A stretch of DNA of 64,000 bases. It comes from Alistipes sp. GTDB taxonomy: Bacteria > Bacteroidota > Bacteroidia > Bacteroidales > Rikenellaceae. Below, piece by piece: positions 34,768 through 42,616 of this stretch (within the stretch, counting starts at the first letter, position 1; every line of letters begins with the position of its first letter). The DNA is taken from NCBI GenBank assembly GCA_020026435.1, contig JAHHQK010000006.1:1-64000 (forward strand), read 5' to 3'. The translations under genes were made by a program, and so were the position numbers. The notes beneath the pieces are model-generated. The model searched no databases. It saw only the letters and a program-made list of their open reading frames with translations, and was not told the DNA's origin.

Positions 34768-34818
34768 AAGGGCTGAATGATTTTTTTCGGAAAACAACGG
34801 TTCTTGCTCCGCCCCGGA

Positions 34819-35271
34819 TCAGAGATTATCCTCGGCGAACCACTCGGCAAAGGAAGTGGCCGTTTCGTGGAGGCGCAGCGAATGGAGCGTCACCCCCTCG
34901 GGCAGACGGCTCCGGATGCGGCGGGCGAAGTCGGGCAGCATATTCTCGCAGGTGGGTCGGTAGTCGACGACCACCACATTGCCGAAACGCTCCGAAAGCA
35001 CCCGGCGCAGGGACTCGTCGGAGGGGTTGTTCTGGAGGACGAGAGCGTGGTCCAGCTTGTGGACAATCTCCTCGTTGACGATGCGTTTGAGTACACCGAA
35101 ATCCATCACCATGCCGCACTTCGGGTCGTCGGCATTGGTTTCGGGCACTCCGCGCACGGTGACGAAAAGGCGGTAGGAATGTCCGTGTATTTCGCGGCAC
35201 GGACCGTCGTATCCGTAGAGAGCGTGTGCCGCTTCAAATGAAAATTCTTTAGTAAGTCTGATAATTGCCAT
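34819..35271 (-). CDS. queD: 6-carboxy-5,6,7,8-tetrahydropterin synthase (QueD)
   Basis: This 150-residue T-fold enzyme converts dihydroneopterin triphosphate to 6-carboxytetrahydropterin in queuosine synthesis. Zinc-binding histidines are H16, H29 and H31. The motif CREIHGH (C25-x3-H29-G-H31) is the QueD pattern rather than that of PTPS from biopterin pathways. A later LDHALVL segment is also typical. The frame extends upstream, but MAIIRLTKEF is the family start. folE, supplying its substrate, lies on the far side of polA. No other que gene is in the window. Confidence 0.9.
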   Translation of the reverse strand: MAIIRLTKEFSFEAAHALYGYDGPCREIHGHSYRLFVTVRGVPETNADDPKCGMVMDFGVLKRIVNEEIVHKLDHALVLQNNPSDESLRRVLSERFGNVVVVDYRPTCENMLPDFARRIRSRLPEGVTLHSLRLHETATSFAEWFAEDNL

Positions 35272-35277
35272 ATCTGA

Positions 35278-35285
35278 CAAAGATA
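35278..35285 (-). promoter_or_regulatory. -7 box (TATCTTTG) very close to the queD start
   Basis: TAnnTTTG on the minus strand ends only 6 bases before the ATG. If used, the mRNA would be nearly leaderless. Confidence 0.5.
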
Positions 35286-35321
35286 CGAAAAAGATAGATA
35301 GGTAGGGTTCATTCCCGGAGG

Positions 35322-35346
35322 AAATTTCCCCCAAAGGGGGAAATTT
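35322..35346. other. Perfect short hairpin AAATTTCCCCC/GGGGGAAATTT
   Basis: An 11-bp perfect stem with a 3-base loop lies upstream of queD. It is followed by a T run on the plus strand. It could be a terminator remnant or a structural element; no gene ends here on the plus strand. Confidence 0.5.
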
Positions 35347-35382
35347 TTATAAAACGCGGATTGTTGATTGTTAACAACCCGC

Positions 35383-35391
35383 TGTTGATAA
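35383..35391 (-). other. Isolated DnaA-box-like 9-mer (TTATCAACA on the minus strand)
   Basis: TTATCAACA differs by one base from the E. coli consensus TTATCCACA. A TTGTTGATTGTTAACAA stretch lies just left of it. It is about 5.8 kb from the main cluster at 41.2-41.6 kb. Confidence 0.4.
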
Positions 35392-35400
35392 CCTCCCCAC

Positions 35401-35443
35401 AAAAACCCGATGCCGGATCCTGTCTTAAAGATCCGGCGTCGGG
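35401..35443 (-). terminator. Terminator of the outer membrane protein gene
   Basis: CCCGA-GCCGGATC pairs with GATCCGGC-TCGGG with one unpaired base on each arm, 10-base loop. A TTTTT run follows on the minus strand. Confidence 0.72.
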
Positions 35444-35539
35444 CAACAAATATAAATGGTTGGTATGTAGTGGTTTACAAGTAACGCTTATCGGCTGAGG
35501 TCAAATCCTCCGGGATTTGCTGCCGACAAACGGCATTGT

Positions 35540-36166
35540 TCAGAAAGCGATACCCAGACGGATACCGAAATTGTTGAGATTATTGACCGAGTAGTTGAGC
35601 ACATCGCCCGAATTGGTGGCGAAACTGTAATACAGGGCGAAGTGTATGCCCAGTCGATAGGACGGATCGGGATAGATCGTCGCACCGAGTTCCGGCGAGA
35701 GGTAGAAGCCCCACGTATCGTCGTACTGCTGGATGACATAGTAGTAGGACGAGACCTCGGCGTAGTTGGCACCCATCTTCATGCCGACATAGGGCTGGAA
35801 GACGCTTTTCTTGCACCAGTTGTAGCGTCCGCTCACACCGAAGGGGAGCTGGTAGACGGAATGCTCCTGGGTCGTGGTGAGGGAGGTGCCGCCACCCAGG
35901 TCAATGGTCTGGCGCGGGAAGCTCTCCAGGTTAGTATGAAAGGCGATGAAGGGGCCGAGCGTGAAGTTGGGCGTGAGGAAATATCCGCCCTCGAAGTTCA
36001 TGCCCCATCCCGAGGTCTTGGAGGCGAAGTCACAGCCCAGAGGGACGTTGACCTGCCAGTCGATATTGATATAACTGTTGGGGAAGAGCTGGGCCGATGC
36101 CGTGCGTACCCCCAAGAGTGCCGTTGCGGCCAGAAGCAGGGTTTTGATATGTTTAGAGATGTTCAT
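35540..36166 (-). CDS. Outer membrane beta-barrel protein (OmpA/OmpW-like small barrel)
   Basis: The 208-residue protein has a signal peptide (about 1-25, cleavage after RTASA). After it comes a series of alternating hydrophobic beta strands with aromatic ends, finishing in GIRLGIAF with a C-terminal Phe, the typical signal for barrel assembly. About eight strands fit the length. No ligand or enzymatic motif is seen, so the function is unknown. It is downstream of the DUF4136 lipoprotein gene with a 45-base gap, possibly in one transcript. Confidence 0.78.
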   Translation of the reverse strand: MNISKHIKTLLLAATALLGVRTASAQLFPNSYINIDWQVNVPLGCDFASKTSGWGMNFEGGYFLTPNFTLGPFIAFHTNLESFPRQTIDLGGGTSLTTTQEHSVYQLPFGVSGRYNWCKKSVFQPYVGMKMGANYAEVSSYYYVIQQYDDTWGFYLSPELGATIYPDPSYRLGIHFALYYSFATNSGDVLNYSVNNLNNFGIRLGIAF

Positions 36167-36211
36167 AACTGTTGATTTTTAGGTGGACAATCCGAAATGT
36201 TTTTTCCTCGG

Positions 36212-36865
36212 TCAACGGGATTGTTTACGCTGGAGGTAGGGTGATTGGGTGAAGGCCTGGTCGACGGCCGTGAGCAGGCGGCTGAGGTTCACGCGGTCGG
36301 ACGAGGTGAGCAGTCCGCCCATGAAGCTGTCCCACACCACCGGAAGACGTGTCTCGGTCGGAGACTCTCTCTCAAGGTTGAGCATTTCTATCAGGAGCGA
36401 GCCTGCCGTATAGCCGTAGTAGACGCTATAAGGGTAATACCACCCCTGCCAATCGCCCCAATAGCCCGGCGACCAGTAGTAGGGATAATACCACCACCAG
36501 TAGGGGCGGTCGTAGCCCGCATAGTAGGTCACCTGCTTCACGTAGCTGAGCTGGAGGCCAATGTCGGCAGTATCCTTGTCCTCCACGCGGTTATAACCCG
36601 CACGATCCAGGTTCTCGGCCACGCGGGCCACGATCTTGCGGGCCTCGTCGTCCTTCCAATACTCCGACTTGTCGCTGTTGCCGATCAGGAGGATGCTGTC
36701 GGGCAGGAAGTAATCGGCAAAACCGCCGAAATCGGTGTCGGTGTCGTAGGCCGTATAGACCAGATAATCCTCATGGAGATCATCGGTCGAGGGGTCGTGC
36801 TGACACGATACGACCGCTATCGACAAAAGTAGAATCGCTAAAAAGTGGATTTTTTTTACGGTCAT
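36212..36865 (-). CDS. DUF4136-type lipoprotein with a Tyr/Trp-rich segment
   Basis: The 217-residue protein has a lipoprotein signal (LLSIAVVSC, lipid Cys at about 21). The central part has the DUF4136 pattern: VYTAYDTDTDFGGFADYF, then a helix with VARVAENLDRAGYNRV and DIGLQLSY. Residues 114-152 are exceptional: 15 Tyr and 7 Trp among 39. The family is common in Bacteroidota and of unknown function. It precedes the small barrel gene. Confidence 0.78.
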   Translation of the reverse strand: MTVKKIHFLAILLLSIAVVSCQHDPSTDDLHEDYLVYTAYDTDTDFGGFADYFLPDSILLIGNSDKSEYWKDDEARKIVARVAENLDRAGYNRVEDKDTADIGLQLSYVKQVTYYAGYDRPYWWWYYPYYWSPGYWGDWQGWYYPYSVYYGYTAGSLLIEMLNLERESPTETRLPVVWDSFMGGLLTSSDRVNLSRLLTAVDQAFTQSPYLQRKQSR

Positions 36866-37025
36866 GATGTTTTGAAGTTTTAAGATTGTTGATTACGTGC
36901 ACTGTGGCGAATGGCGGGCCACATCCCCTCTTCCTCAAAATCCGTTCCCCCACCGCTGGCGGGTAGTCCGAAAAGCGTTTTGCGGCATCTTTCGATCGAA
37001 AACAACTCCCCCACACCCGTCTACG

Positions 37026-37069
37026 CAAAAAAAACGGTGTCGGAAACCACAGGTTGTTTCCGACACCGT
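37026..37069 (-). terminator. Terminator of the NGN-domain gene
   Basis: A 14-bp perfect stem ACGGTGTCGGAAAC (37034-37047) pairs with 37056-37069, with an 8-base loop. A run of eight T follows on the minus strand. Confidence 0.9.
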
Positions 37070-37104
37070 CAAGGCATTTTCCTCAAGGGAAAGCGGTCTG
37101 TTGT

Positions 37105-37482
37105 TCAGAGCCTTATTTCTTCGCCGTCCTCGCTTTTCAGACAACTCTTCTCTCCTCGGCAGAGCGATATGCCCCACTGCCTGAGCTCCTCCTCTCCGAT
37201 CAGAATCGGACGACGGGGCGTTCCGCTGCAACAGATCACGGCTCCCGCCCGGCACAAGTCCGGTCCGCATTGTTTCAGACCGGAATCGACACGGACAAAA
37301 AGCAACGAAGGCAACACACGGCGGCGCAGGGTCACCACTCCGTCGGCGGTCGTTCGCTCGATATGCTTGCAGGGAGTATAACTTTCCAAGGCCCTGGAAA
37401 CGATCAGTTTTTCCACGGCCACAGATCTGTTGCGGGGCACATACAACAGGCACCACGCTCTTTTTATCTTTTCAAGAGTCAT
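37105..37482 (-). CDS. Orphan NusG N-terminal-domain protein, UpxY-like antiterminator
   Basis: The 125-residue product resembles the NGN domain of UpxY-type antiterminators: AWCLLYVPRNRSVAVEKLI (about 9-27), ALESYTPCKHIER, RRVLPSLLFVRVDS and a PRRPILIGEEEL segment near the end. UpxY proteins load on RNA polymerase in the leaders of capsule operons. This one is shorter than usual (about 170-190) and ends before any KOW domain. It is not followed by polysaccharide genes. Its own promoter and strong terminator argue that it is a functional single gene, but a decayed copy cannot be excluded. I start at MTLEKIKRAW. Confidence 0.68.
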   Translation of the reverse strand: MTLEKIKRAWCLLYVPRNRSVAVEKLIVSRALESYTPCKHIERTTADGVVTLRRRVLPSLLFVRVDSGLKQCGPDLCRAGAVICCSGTPRRPILIGEEELRQWGISLCRGEKSCLKSEDGEEIRL

Positions 37483-37553
37483 GATTCTTCTAATTTGGGT
37501 AAATAGCACAAAATCGGACGGCCCCCTCTCTTTTGTCATCCGATTTCAAAGAT

Positions 37554-37585
37554 CAAAAGTAGGAAAAAATGCGTGAACTTCCAAA
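37554..37585 (-). promoter_or_regulatory. Promoter (TTTG-N20-TACTTTTG) for the NGN-domain gene
   Basis: On the minus strand TTTG (37582-37585) and TACTTTTG (37554-37561) are 20 bases apart. The predicted leader to the ATG at 37482 is about 65 bases. Confidence 0.72.
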
Positions 37586-37741
37586 ACACCCCGTTTTTGC
37601 GGGGGAGCATATCGACAATAAAACACAATCGCCACTCCCCCACTCCTCTCTCTCATTGCCTCAACCAGCTAATAATCAGACGGAAAGCAAAAATCGGAAT
37701 GTCATATCTTTGCGACTTAAAGAACAATTTTTCCAACATCG

Positions 37742-37786
37742 AAAGCCGACCGAACGCCCTTTTGAGGGATCATTCCGGTCGGCTTT
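37742..37786. terminator. Hairpin downstream of sppA
   Basis: AAAGCCGACCG pairs with CGGTCGGCTTT over a 23-base interior. T runs are short (TTT) on both strands, so termination would be weak. A plus-strand TATCTTTG at 37705-37712 lies just before it, so a short transcript is possible but not argued. No gene is seen in 37586-37852. Confidence 0.5.
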
Positions 37787-37852
37787 GCGGGAAGGTGTTA
37801 TCGGTGAATACTATATCGTTTTCACCTCACCTCGAATATTTTGCACGGGGTG

Positions 37853-39640
37853 CTACTCCACGCTGAATTTATAGGGGCAGTACATCACCACACCGCGCTG
37901 CGAGAGCACCTCGCGGATCTCCTTATAGTCGTCCATCACGCCTTCCAGCTCCGAGCGCATGAAGTGCGAGCGCACGCTCATGTTGAGCGCCTGCATGACG
38001 GCTGCCAGGCCCGTAGGCTCGTCCAGCACCTCGCGTACATAGAAATCGTCGGCAATGCCCGCCTTGTCGGCCGCCAGCGCAATAGCTGTCTTGAGGCCTC
38101 CGAAGCCGTCGATCAGACCGATAGAAAGGGCATCACTACCCGCCCAGACACGACCTCCGGAAATCTCCAACACATGGTCCAGTTCGAGGTTACGCCCCCG
38201 GGCCACCTTCGAGGTGAAGGTCTCATAGACGTGGTCCACACCCTTGAGGATCTGGGCACGCTGCACGGCCGTCATGGGCGTCACGAGCGAAACTGCCCCC
38301 TCCTTGTTGCTCTTCACACCGTCGATGGTCACACCCAACTTGTTCTTCAGGGCGTCGTGGGCGTTGGGGATCATGCCGAATACACCGATCGAACCGGTCA
38401 GCGTCATCTTGTCGGCCACGATCACATCGGCCGGAGCCGAGATATAATATCCGCCGCTGGCCGCATAGGAACCCATCGAAACCACCACGGGCTTCTCCTT
38501 GCGCAGCAGCTCCATCTCCCTCCAGATGATGTCCGAAGCCAAGGCACTGCCACCCGGGGAGTTCACACGCAGAACCACCGCACGCACCTTCTCGTCGCGG
38601 CGCACCTCGGCCAAAGTCTCAGCCAGGGTGTTGCCGAAGATATTGCCCGACTGCACGCCCTCGCCGTCGACGATCGAACCGTCGGCATAGACCACGGCCA
38701 CCTGGTCGGAATTCAGATGCTTCAGATCACTCACCGTTGCGGCATACTCGCCCAGGGTCACGAAGTTATACTCGCCGTCGGCCTGTTTTTCAACACCCAG
38801 ATCGGCAAAAATACCCTCCATCTCGTCCTCATAGATCAGACCGTCGATCAGCCCCAGCTTGCGGGCATCCTCGCCCAGAGCCACCTCCAGGTTGTCGGCC
38901 ATGCGGTTAAGATCCTCCACCGAAATGCCGCGCGACTCGGACACCCCGTCGACAATCGTCTTCCACGACGAGTCGATGAGCTGCTGCATCTGCTCGCGGT
39001 TGGCGGGCGACATACGGTCCAGGAAGTAAGGCTCGACGGCACTCTTGTATTTGCAGACCGTCGGACGGAAAATCTCGACCTTCATATCCAGCTTCGAGAG
39101 CAGTCCTTTATAGAACATCACGTCGGCCGAGAGTCCGTTCCACTCCATGCCGCCTTCGGGCTGGAGGTAGATCTTGTCGGCCACCGAAGCCAGATAATAG
39201 ACCCCCTGGGTATAGATCTCGTTGTAGGACACCACGAACTTGCCGCTCTGCTTGAATTCCTTCAAGGCCTCGCGCAACTCCTCGAGGATGGCCGCACCCG
39301 TGATCCCGCCCGCACCGTTCAGACGCAGGTAGATACCCTCGATGCGCTCGTCGCTGCGGGCAGCGTCGATCGCCTGGAGCGCCTTGAGCAGAGGAAGCTG
39401 CTTCACGGAGTTCATGTTCATCAGATCGAGCCCCGCCAGCGGATCGACCGAAGGCGAATCCACGATCAGTTCGTTGCAGTCGATCACCAGCACCGACTCG
39501 GGAGTCACCTGCTTCACCTTGTCGGCGGCGCCCATCGTCGCCACGAATCCGACCACACACAGAATCCATAAAAACGAAAGCAAAAACGTACCGACCATAA
39601 AGGCCAGCAACGCTGCCAAAAATGTTCTGAGAAATTTCAT
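37853..39640 (-). CDS. sppA: Signal peptide peptidase SppA, 67K type
   Basis: This 595-residue membrane-anchored serine peptidase degrades cleaved signal peptides. It has an N-terminal membrane segment (about 8-33), an N-terminal repeat with the lysine region GVYYLASVADKIYLQPEG (general base Lys), and a C-terminal repeat with RVNSPGGSALASD and SMGSYAASGGYYISAPAD, which holds the nucleophile Ser, then TLTGSIGVFG. The duplicated 67K architecture matches E. coli SppA (618). A TATCTTTG -7 box lies 41 bases upstream. Confidence 0.94.
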   Translation of the reverse strand: MKFLRTFLAALLAFMVGTFLLSFLWILCVVGFVATMGAADKVKQVTPESVLVIDCNELIVDSPSVDPLAGLDLMNMNSVKQLPLLKALQAIDAARSDERIEGIYLRLNGAGGITGAAILEELREALKEFKQSGKFVVSYNEIYTQGVYYLASVADKIYLQPEGGMEWNGLSADVMFYKGLLSKLDMKVEIFRPTVCKYKSAVEPYFLDRMSPANREQMQQLIDSSWKTIVDGVSESRGISVEDLNRMADNLEVALGEDARKLGLIDGLIYEDEMEGIFADLGVEKQADGEYNFVTLGEYAATVSDLKHLNSDQVAVVYADGSIVDGEGVQSGNIFGNTLAETLAEVRRDEKVRAVVLRVNSPGGSALASDIIWREMELLRKEKPVVVSMGSYAASGGYYISAPADVIVADKMTLTGSIGVFGMIPNAHDALKNKLGVTIDGVKSNKEGAVSLVTPMTAVQRAQILKGVDHVYETFTSKVARGRNLELDHVLEISGGRVWAGSDALSIGLIDGFGGLKTAIALAADKAGIADDFYVREVLDEPTGLAAVMQALNMSVRSHFMRSELEGVMDDYKEIREVLSQRGVVMYCPYKFSVE

Positions 39641-39680
39641 ATTGTCATAGTTTTGTAAATTTAAACCATTTCTTCACATA

Positions 39681-39737
39681 CAAAGATAAACATATTTCGT
39701 CAGGATACCTTTATCTTCCTGAAAATTCCTATCTTTG
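39681..39737. promoter_or_regulatory. Divergent -7 boxes for sppA and mrp
   Basis: TATCTTTG on the minus strand (39681-39688) serves sppA. TATCTTTG on the plus strand (39730-39737) serves mrp, whose leader would be about 140 bases. -33 elements are not obvious. Confidence 0.55.
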
Positions 39738-39884
39738 CCCAAGGAATACTTTTCCCGAGGTTTTTTCCCGACCTCAGCCCGCCCCGAAGGCCGCTGACCG
39801 AAAAACTCCCCCCGGAAGAAAGTCCCCCCGCAGGATCGGGGGCCGCAAGGTCCGCGATCGAAAAACAATGTTATTAATGATAGT

Positions 39885-40937
39885 ATGGAAGACAAGATCA
39901 AACAGCTGTTGACAACCGTCATCTATCCCGAGAGCGGTCGCAACATCGTCGAAGAGGGTCTGGTGGAAAACATCGCCCTCCAGGAGGAGAAGATCGCCGT
40001 CACGCTCCGTTTCCCGAAGGTGCGCGATCCCTTCGCCGTGAAGATCAAGAATCAGGCCGAAACCGTACTGAAGCAGGCGTTGCCCGACAACGAAGTCTTC
40101 GTGCTGGTCAAGGAGGGTGGCCATGCCCCCCGCCCCGACCTCAAGGCCAAAACCACAACCAAAGGTATTGCCAAAGTCATCGCCGTCGCCTCGGGAAAGG
40201 GCGGCGTGGGTAAATCGACCGTCACGGCCAACCTGGCCATCGCTCTGAGAAACATGGGATTCAGAGTCGGCGTGCTCGATGCCGATATTTACGGACCGTC
40301 TCAGCCCAAGATGTTCGGGTGCGAGGACTACCTGCCCGATGCCATCCGCGAGGGGGACGAGGACAGGATCGTTCCGGCCGACGCCCTCGACGTAAAACTC
40401 ATGTCGATCGGTTTCTTCATCAAACCCACCGACGCCCTGCTGTGGCGCGGTGCCATGGCCGTCAACGCCCTCAAGCAGATGATCCACCAGACCCAGTGGG
40501 GAGGATTGGACTTCCTGCTCTGCGACCTGCCCCCCGGAACGGGTGACATCCACCTGTCGATCATCGGAGAGCTGAATCTCGACGCTGCAGTCATCGTCTC
40601 GACGCCCCAGCAGATCGCCGTGGCCGACGTAGTGCGCGGTGTGGAGATGTTCCGCAACAAGCAGGTCAACATCCCCGTGGCCGGAATCATCGAAAACATG
40701 GCCTGGTTCACGCCCGAGGAGCTGCCCGACAACCGTTACTACATCTTCGGCAAGGGCGGCGCAAGAGCCTACGCCGAGGCCAACGGAGTGGATCTCCTGG
40801 GTGAGGTGCCCATCGTGCAGTCCATCATGGAGGGTGCCGACGGTGGCCATCCGGCCGCAGGAATCGACGCCCGTGTCGAGAAGTGGTATCGCGACATCGC
40901 CCAGAAGATTGTCGAAAAGGTAGTCAAGGATCATTAA
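39885..40937 (+). CDS. mrp: Mrp/NBP35-family Fe-S cluster carrier ATPase
   Basis: The 350-residue protein has an N-terminal MIP18/DUF59 domain (about 1-80) and a ParA/MinD-like P-loop ATPase (about 95-345) with deviant Walker A GKGGVGKST at 104-112. Mrp/ApbC proteins carry [4Fe-4S] clusters to target enzymes. The CxxC that bridges the cluster in most members is missing: the site reads ENMAWFTPEELPDNRYYIFG. This may be a lineage variant. It is followed by a strong terminator and then the putative origin. Confidence 0.92.
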   Translation: MEDKIKQLLTTVIYPESGRNIVEEGLVENIALQEEKIAVTLRFPKVRDPFAVKIKNQAETVLKQALPDNEVFVLVKEGGHAPRPDLKAKTTTKGIAKVIAVASGKGGVGKSTVTANLAIALRNMGFRVGVLDADIYGPSQPKMFGCEDYLPDAIREGDEDRIVPADALDVKLMSIGFFIKPTDALLWRGAMAVNALKQMIHQTQWGGLDFLLCDLPPGTGDIHLSIIGELNLDAAVIVSTPQQIAVADVVRGVEMFRNKQVNIPVAGIIENMAWFTPEELPDNRYYIFGKGGARAYAEANGVDLLGEVPIVQSIMEGADGGHPAAGIDARVEKWYRDIAQKIVEKVVKDH

Positions 40938-41048
40938 CGGATTTGCCGTCCCGGTCCCCAGCAAGGCAAGGCCCTTCCTCCCGCCGGAGGAAGAGTCCCA
41001 CCCGCAGGAAGGCCCGGAGCGGAGATCGCAACATCGGACAAGTCAAGG

Positions 41049-41106
41049 AAAAGGTTTAGCAGGGTTTCAGGTCACAACAACCTCGAATGCTAAACCTTTT
41101 GTTTTT
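41049..41106 (+). terminator. mrp terminator at the left edge of the putative origin
   Basis: AAAAGGTTTAGCA (41049-41061) pairs with TGCTAAACCTTTT (41088-41100), then GTTTTT. It insulates the origin region from mrp transcription. Confidence 0.85.
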
Positions 41107-41228
41107 CCGAAAAGGCCCCCGCATCCCGCCCAAGACATCGTCGAGGATATGGAAAAACACCGCGGGAAGACTCTGTGGAGGGGTTTCGGAGAAAGGGAAA
41201 GGGCGTCCGGAAGAAAAGAACAAAGTGG

Positions 41229-41615
41229 TGTTGATAACCGTTGAAAATGTCGATAACAACTCGTGACAACTTTTCAAAGAATCTGCTTGCATTTCCCAAT
41301 CGGAAACGGGTATAGACAAATAAAACTGAGATCCAAAAATAGTTTTGTGAAAATGTCATCAGTCTCAAAACGGGAAAAGCGGAACAGATTGTGGAAAAGA
41401 TTCGGGTGTTGAAATGTCGAAAAAGATATACACACTTGTCGACAGTTCTCCCGAATCACGGCACAACGGATTCAGACAGCCGAAAAGTAATGAATAGTAA
41501 ATAAAGACTGTTGTCGATAAGTCAAAACCCGATGAGGTTGTCAACATTATGAACAGCTATTATTAATATTCTTTAATTAATATTATTTATAAAAAGAATA
41601 AAAAATTGAAAAACG
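41229..41615. other. oriC: Putative chromosomal replication origin (oriC): DnaA-box cluster plus AT-rich unwinding tract
   Basis: DnaA-box-like 9-mers seen: TTATCAACA (minus, 41229-41237), TTATCGACA (minus, 41248-41256 and 41512-41520), TTTTCCACA (minus, 41390-41398), ATATACACA (plus, 41426-41434), TTGTCAACA (plus, 41538-41546) and TTATGAACA (plus, 41547-41555). The consensus in E. coli is TTATCCACA. Bases 41556-41615 are almost pure A/T and would be the unwinding element. The plus strand changes from C-rich to G-rich across this gap, and flanking genes point outwards. dnaA is not adjacent. The boundaries are approximate and the call is inferred from pattern. Confidence 0.75.
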
Positions 41616-42554
41616 ATGGTCAATAACTCAGAATCGATCCGTCAGAGAATCGATCAACTCAAACGTGAGAAGAATGCCGTCATCCTGGCACATTATTATA
41701 CGACACCCGACGTCCAGGCCGTGGCCGACTTTCTGGGGGACTCCCTCGCCCTGTCGATCAAGGCCCGTGAGGTAGATGCCGAGGTGATCCTCTTCGCCGG
41801 CGTGCACTTCATGGCCGAAACCGCCAAGGTGCTCTGCCCCGAAAAGACGGTCCTGATCCCCGAACCCGAAGCCGGATGCTCGCTGGCCGACTCCTGCAAG
41901 GCCGAGGATCTGAAACGCCTCAAGGAACAGCATCCCGATCACCTGGTGGTCTCGTATGTCAATACGACGGTGGAAGTCAAGGCGCTGACTGACATATGCT
42001 GTACGTCGTCCAACGCCCTGAAGGTCGTGGAGTCAATCCCGGCCGACCAACCCATCATCTTCGCCCCGGACCGCAACCTGGGCGGATATATCCAGCGGTT
42101 GACCGGACGGAAGAACATGGTGCTGTGGGACGGCTGCTGTCATGTCCATGAGGATTTCTCGGTGGAGAAGCTCCGCGCCATGAAGGCCCGTCATCCCGAG
42201 GCTAAGGTGGTGGCCCATCCCGAGTGCCGCCGCGAGCTGATCGAGGAGGCCGATTATGTGGGTGCCACGTCGGGTATCCTGAAGTTCTGCGGCACGGACT
42301 CCGCCAGGGAGTACCTGGTGGCCACCGAACCGGGCATCATCTCCGAGATGGTGAAGTGCTACCCCGACAAGAAGTTCATCCCCGCCCTGCCCGGAAACTC
42401 CAACTGCTGCTGCAACGAGTGTAACTATATGAAGATGGTGACCCTCGAAAAGATCCTCAAGACCCTCGAGGACGGGGCCCCCGAGATCATCCTCGACGAG
42501 CAGGTGCGCAAGGCGGCCGAGCGTTCGATCCTGAACATGATCAGCGTGAAGTGA
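41616..42554 (+). CDS. nadA: Quinolinate synthase
   Basis: This 312-residue [4Fe-4S] enzyme condenses iminoaspartate with dihydroxyacetone phosphate to quinolinate for NAD synthesis. It has HYYTTPDVQAVADFLGDSLALS (early), the MAETAKVLCPEK, NTTVEVKALTDICCTSSNA and GNSNCCCNECNYMKM blocks that supply the cluster cysteines, and HPECRRE. nadB and nadC are not in the window. It begins right after the AT-rich origin tract, in the direction of replication. Confidence 0.95.
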   Translation: MVNNSESIRQRIDQLKREKNAVILAHYYTTPDVQAVADFLGDSLALSIKAREVDAEVILFAGVHFMAETAKVLCPEKTVLIPEPEAGCSLADSCKAEDLKRLKEQHPDHLVVSYVNTTVEVKALTDICCTSSNALKVVESIPADQPIIFAPDRNLGGYIQRLTGRKNMVLWDGCCHVHEDFSVEKLRAMKARHPEAKVVAHPECRRELIEEADYVGATSGILKFCGTDSAREYLVATEPGIISEMVKCYPDKKFIPALPGNSNCCCNECNYMKMVTLEKILKTLEDGAPEIILDEQVRKAAERSILNMISVK

Positions 42555-42616
42555 TCCGCCCCCGGACAAGAACAACAAGTTACAAGTAACGAACAATAAA
42601 CCAAATCAACAAAACA

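Noticed and set aside
31561..34776. Very long plus-strand open frame (1071 codons) opposite polA
   Set aside because: It mirrors the polA codon pattern on the other strand. GC-rich genes with codon bias often leave open antisense frames. Its translation is low in diversity (rich in L, D, G, H, R) and matches no family, whereas polA has all its motifs.
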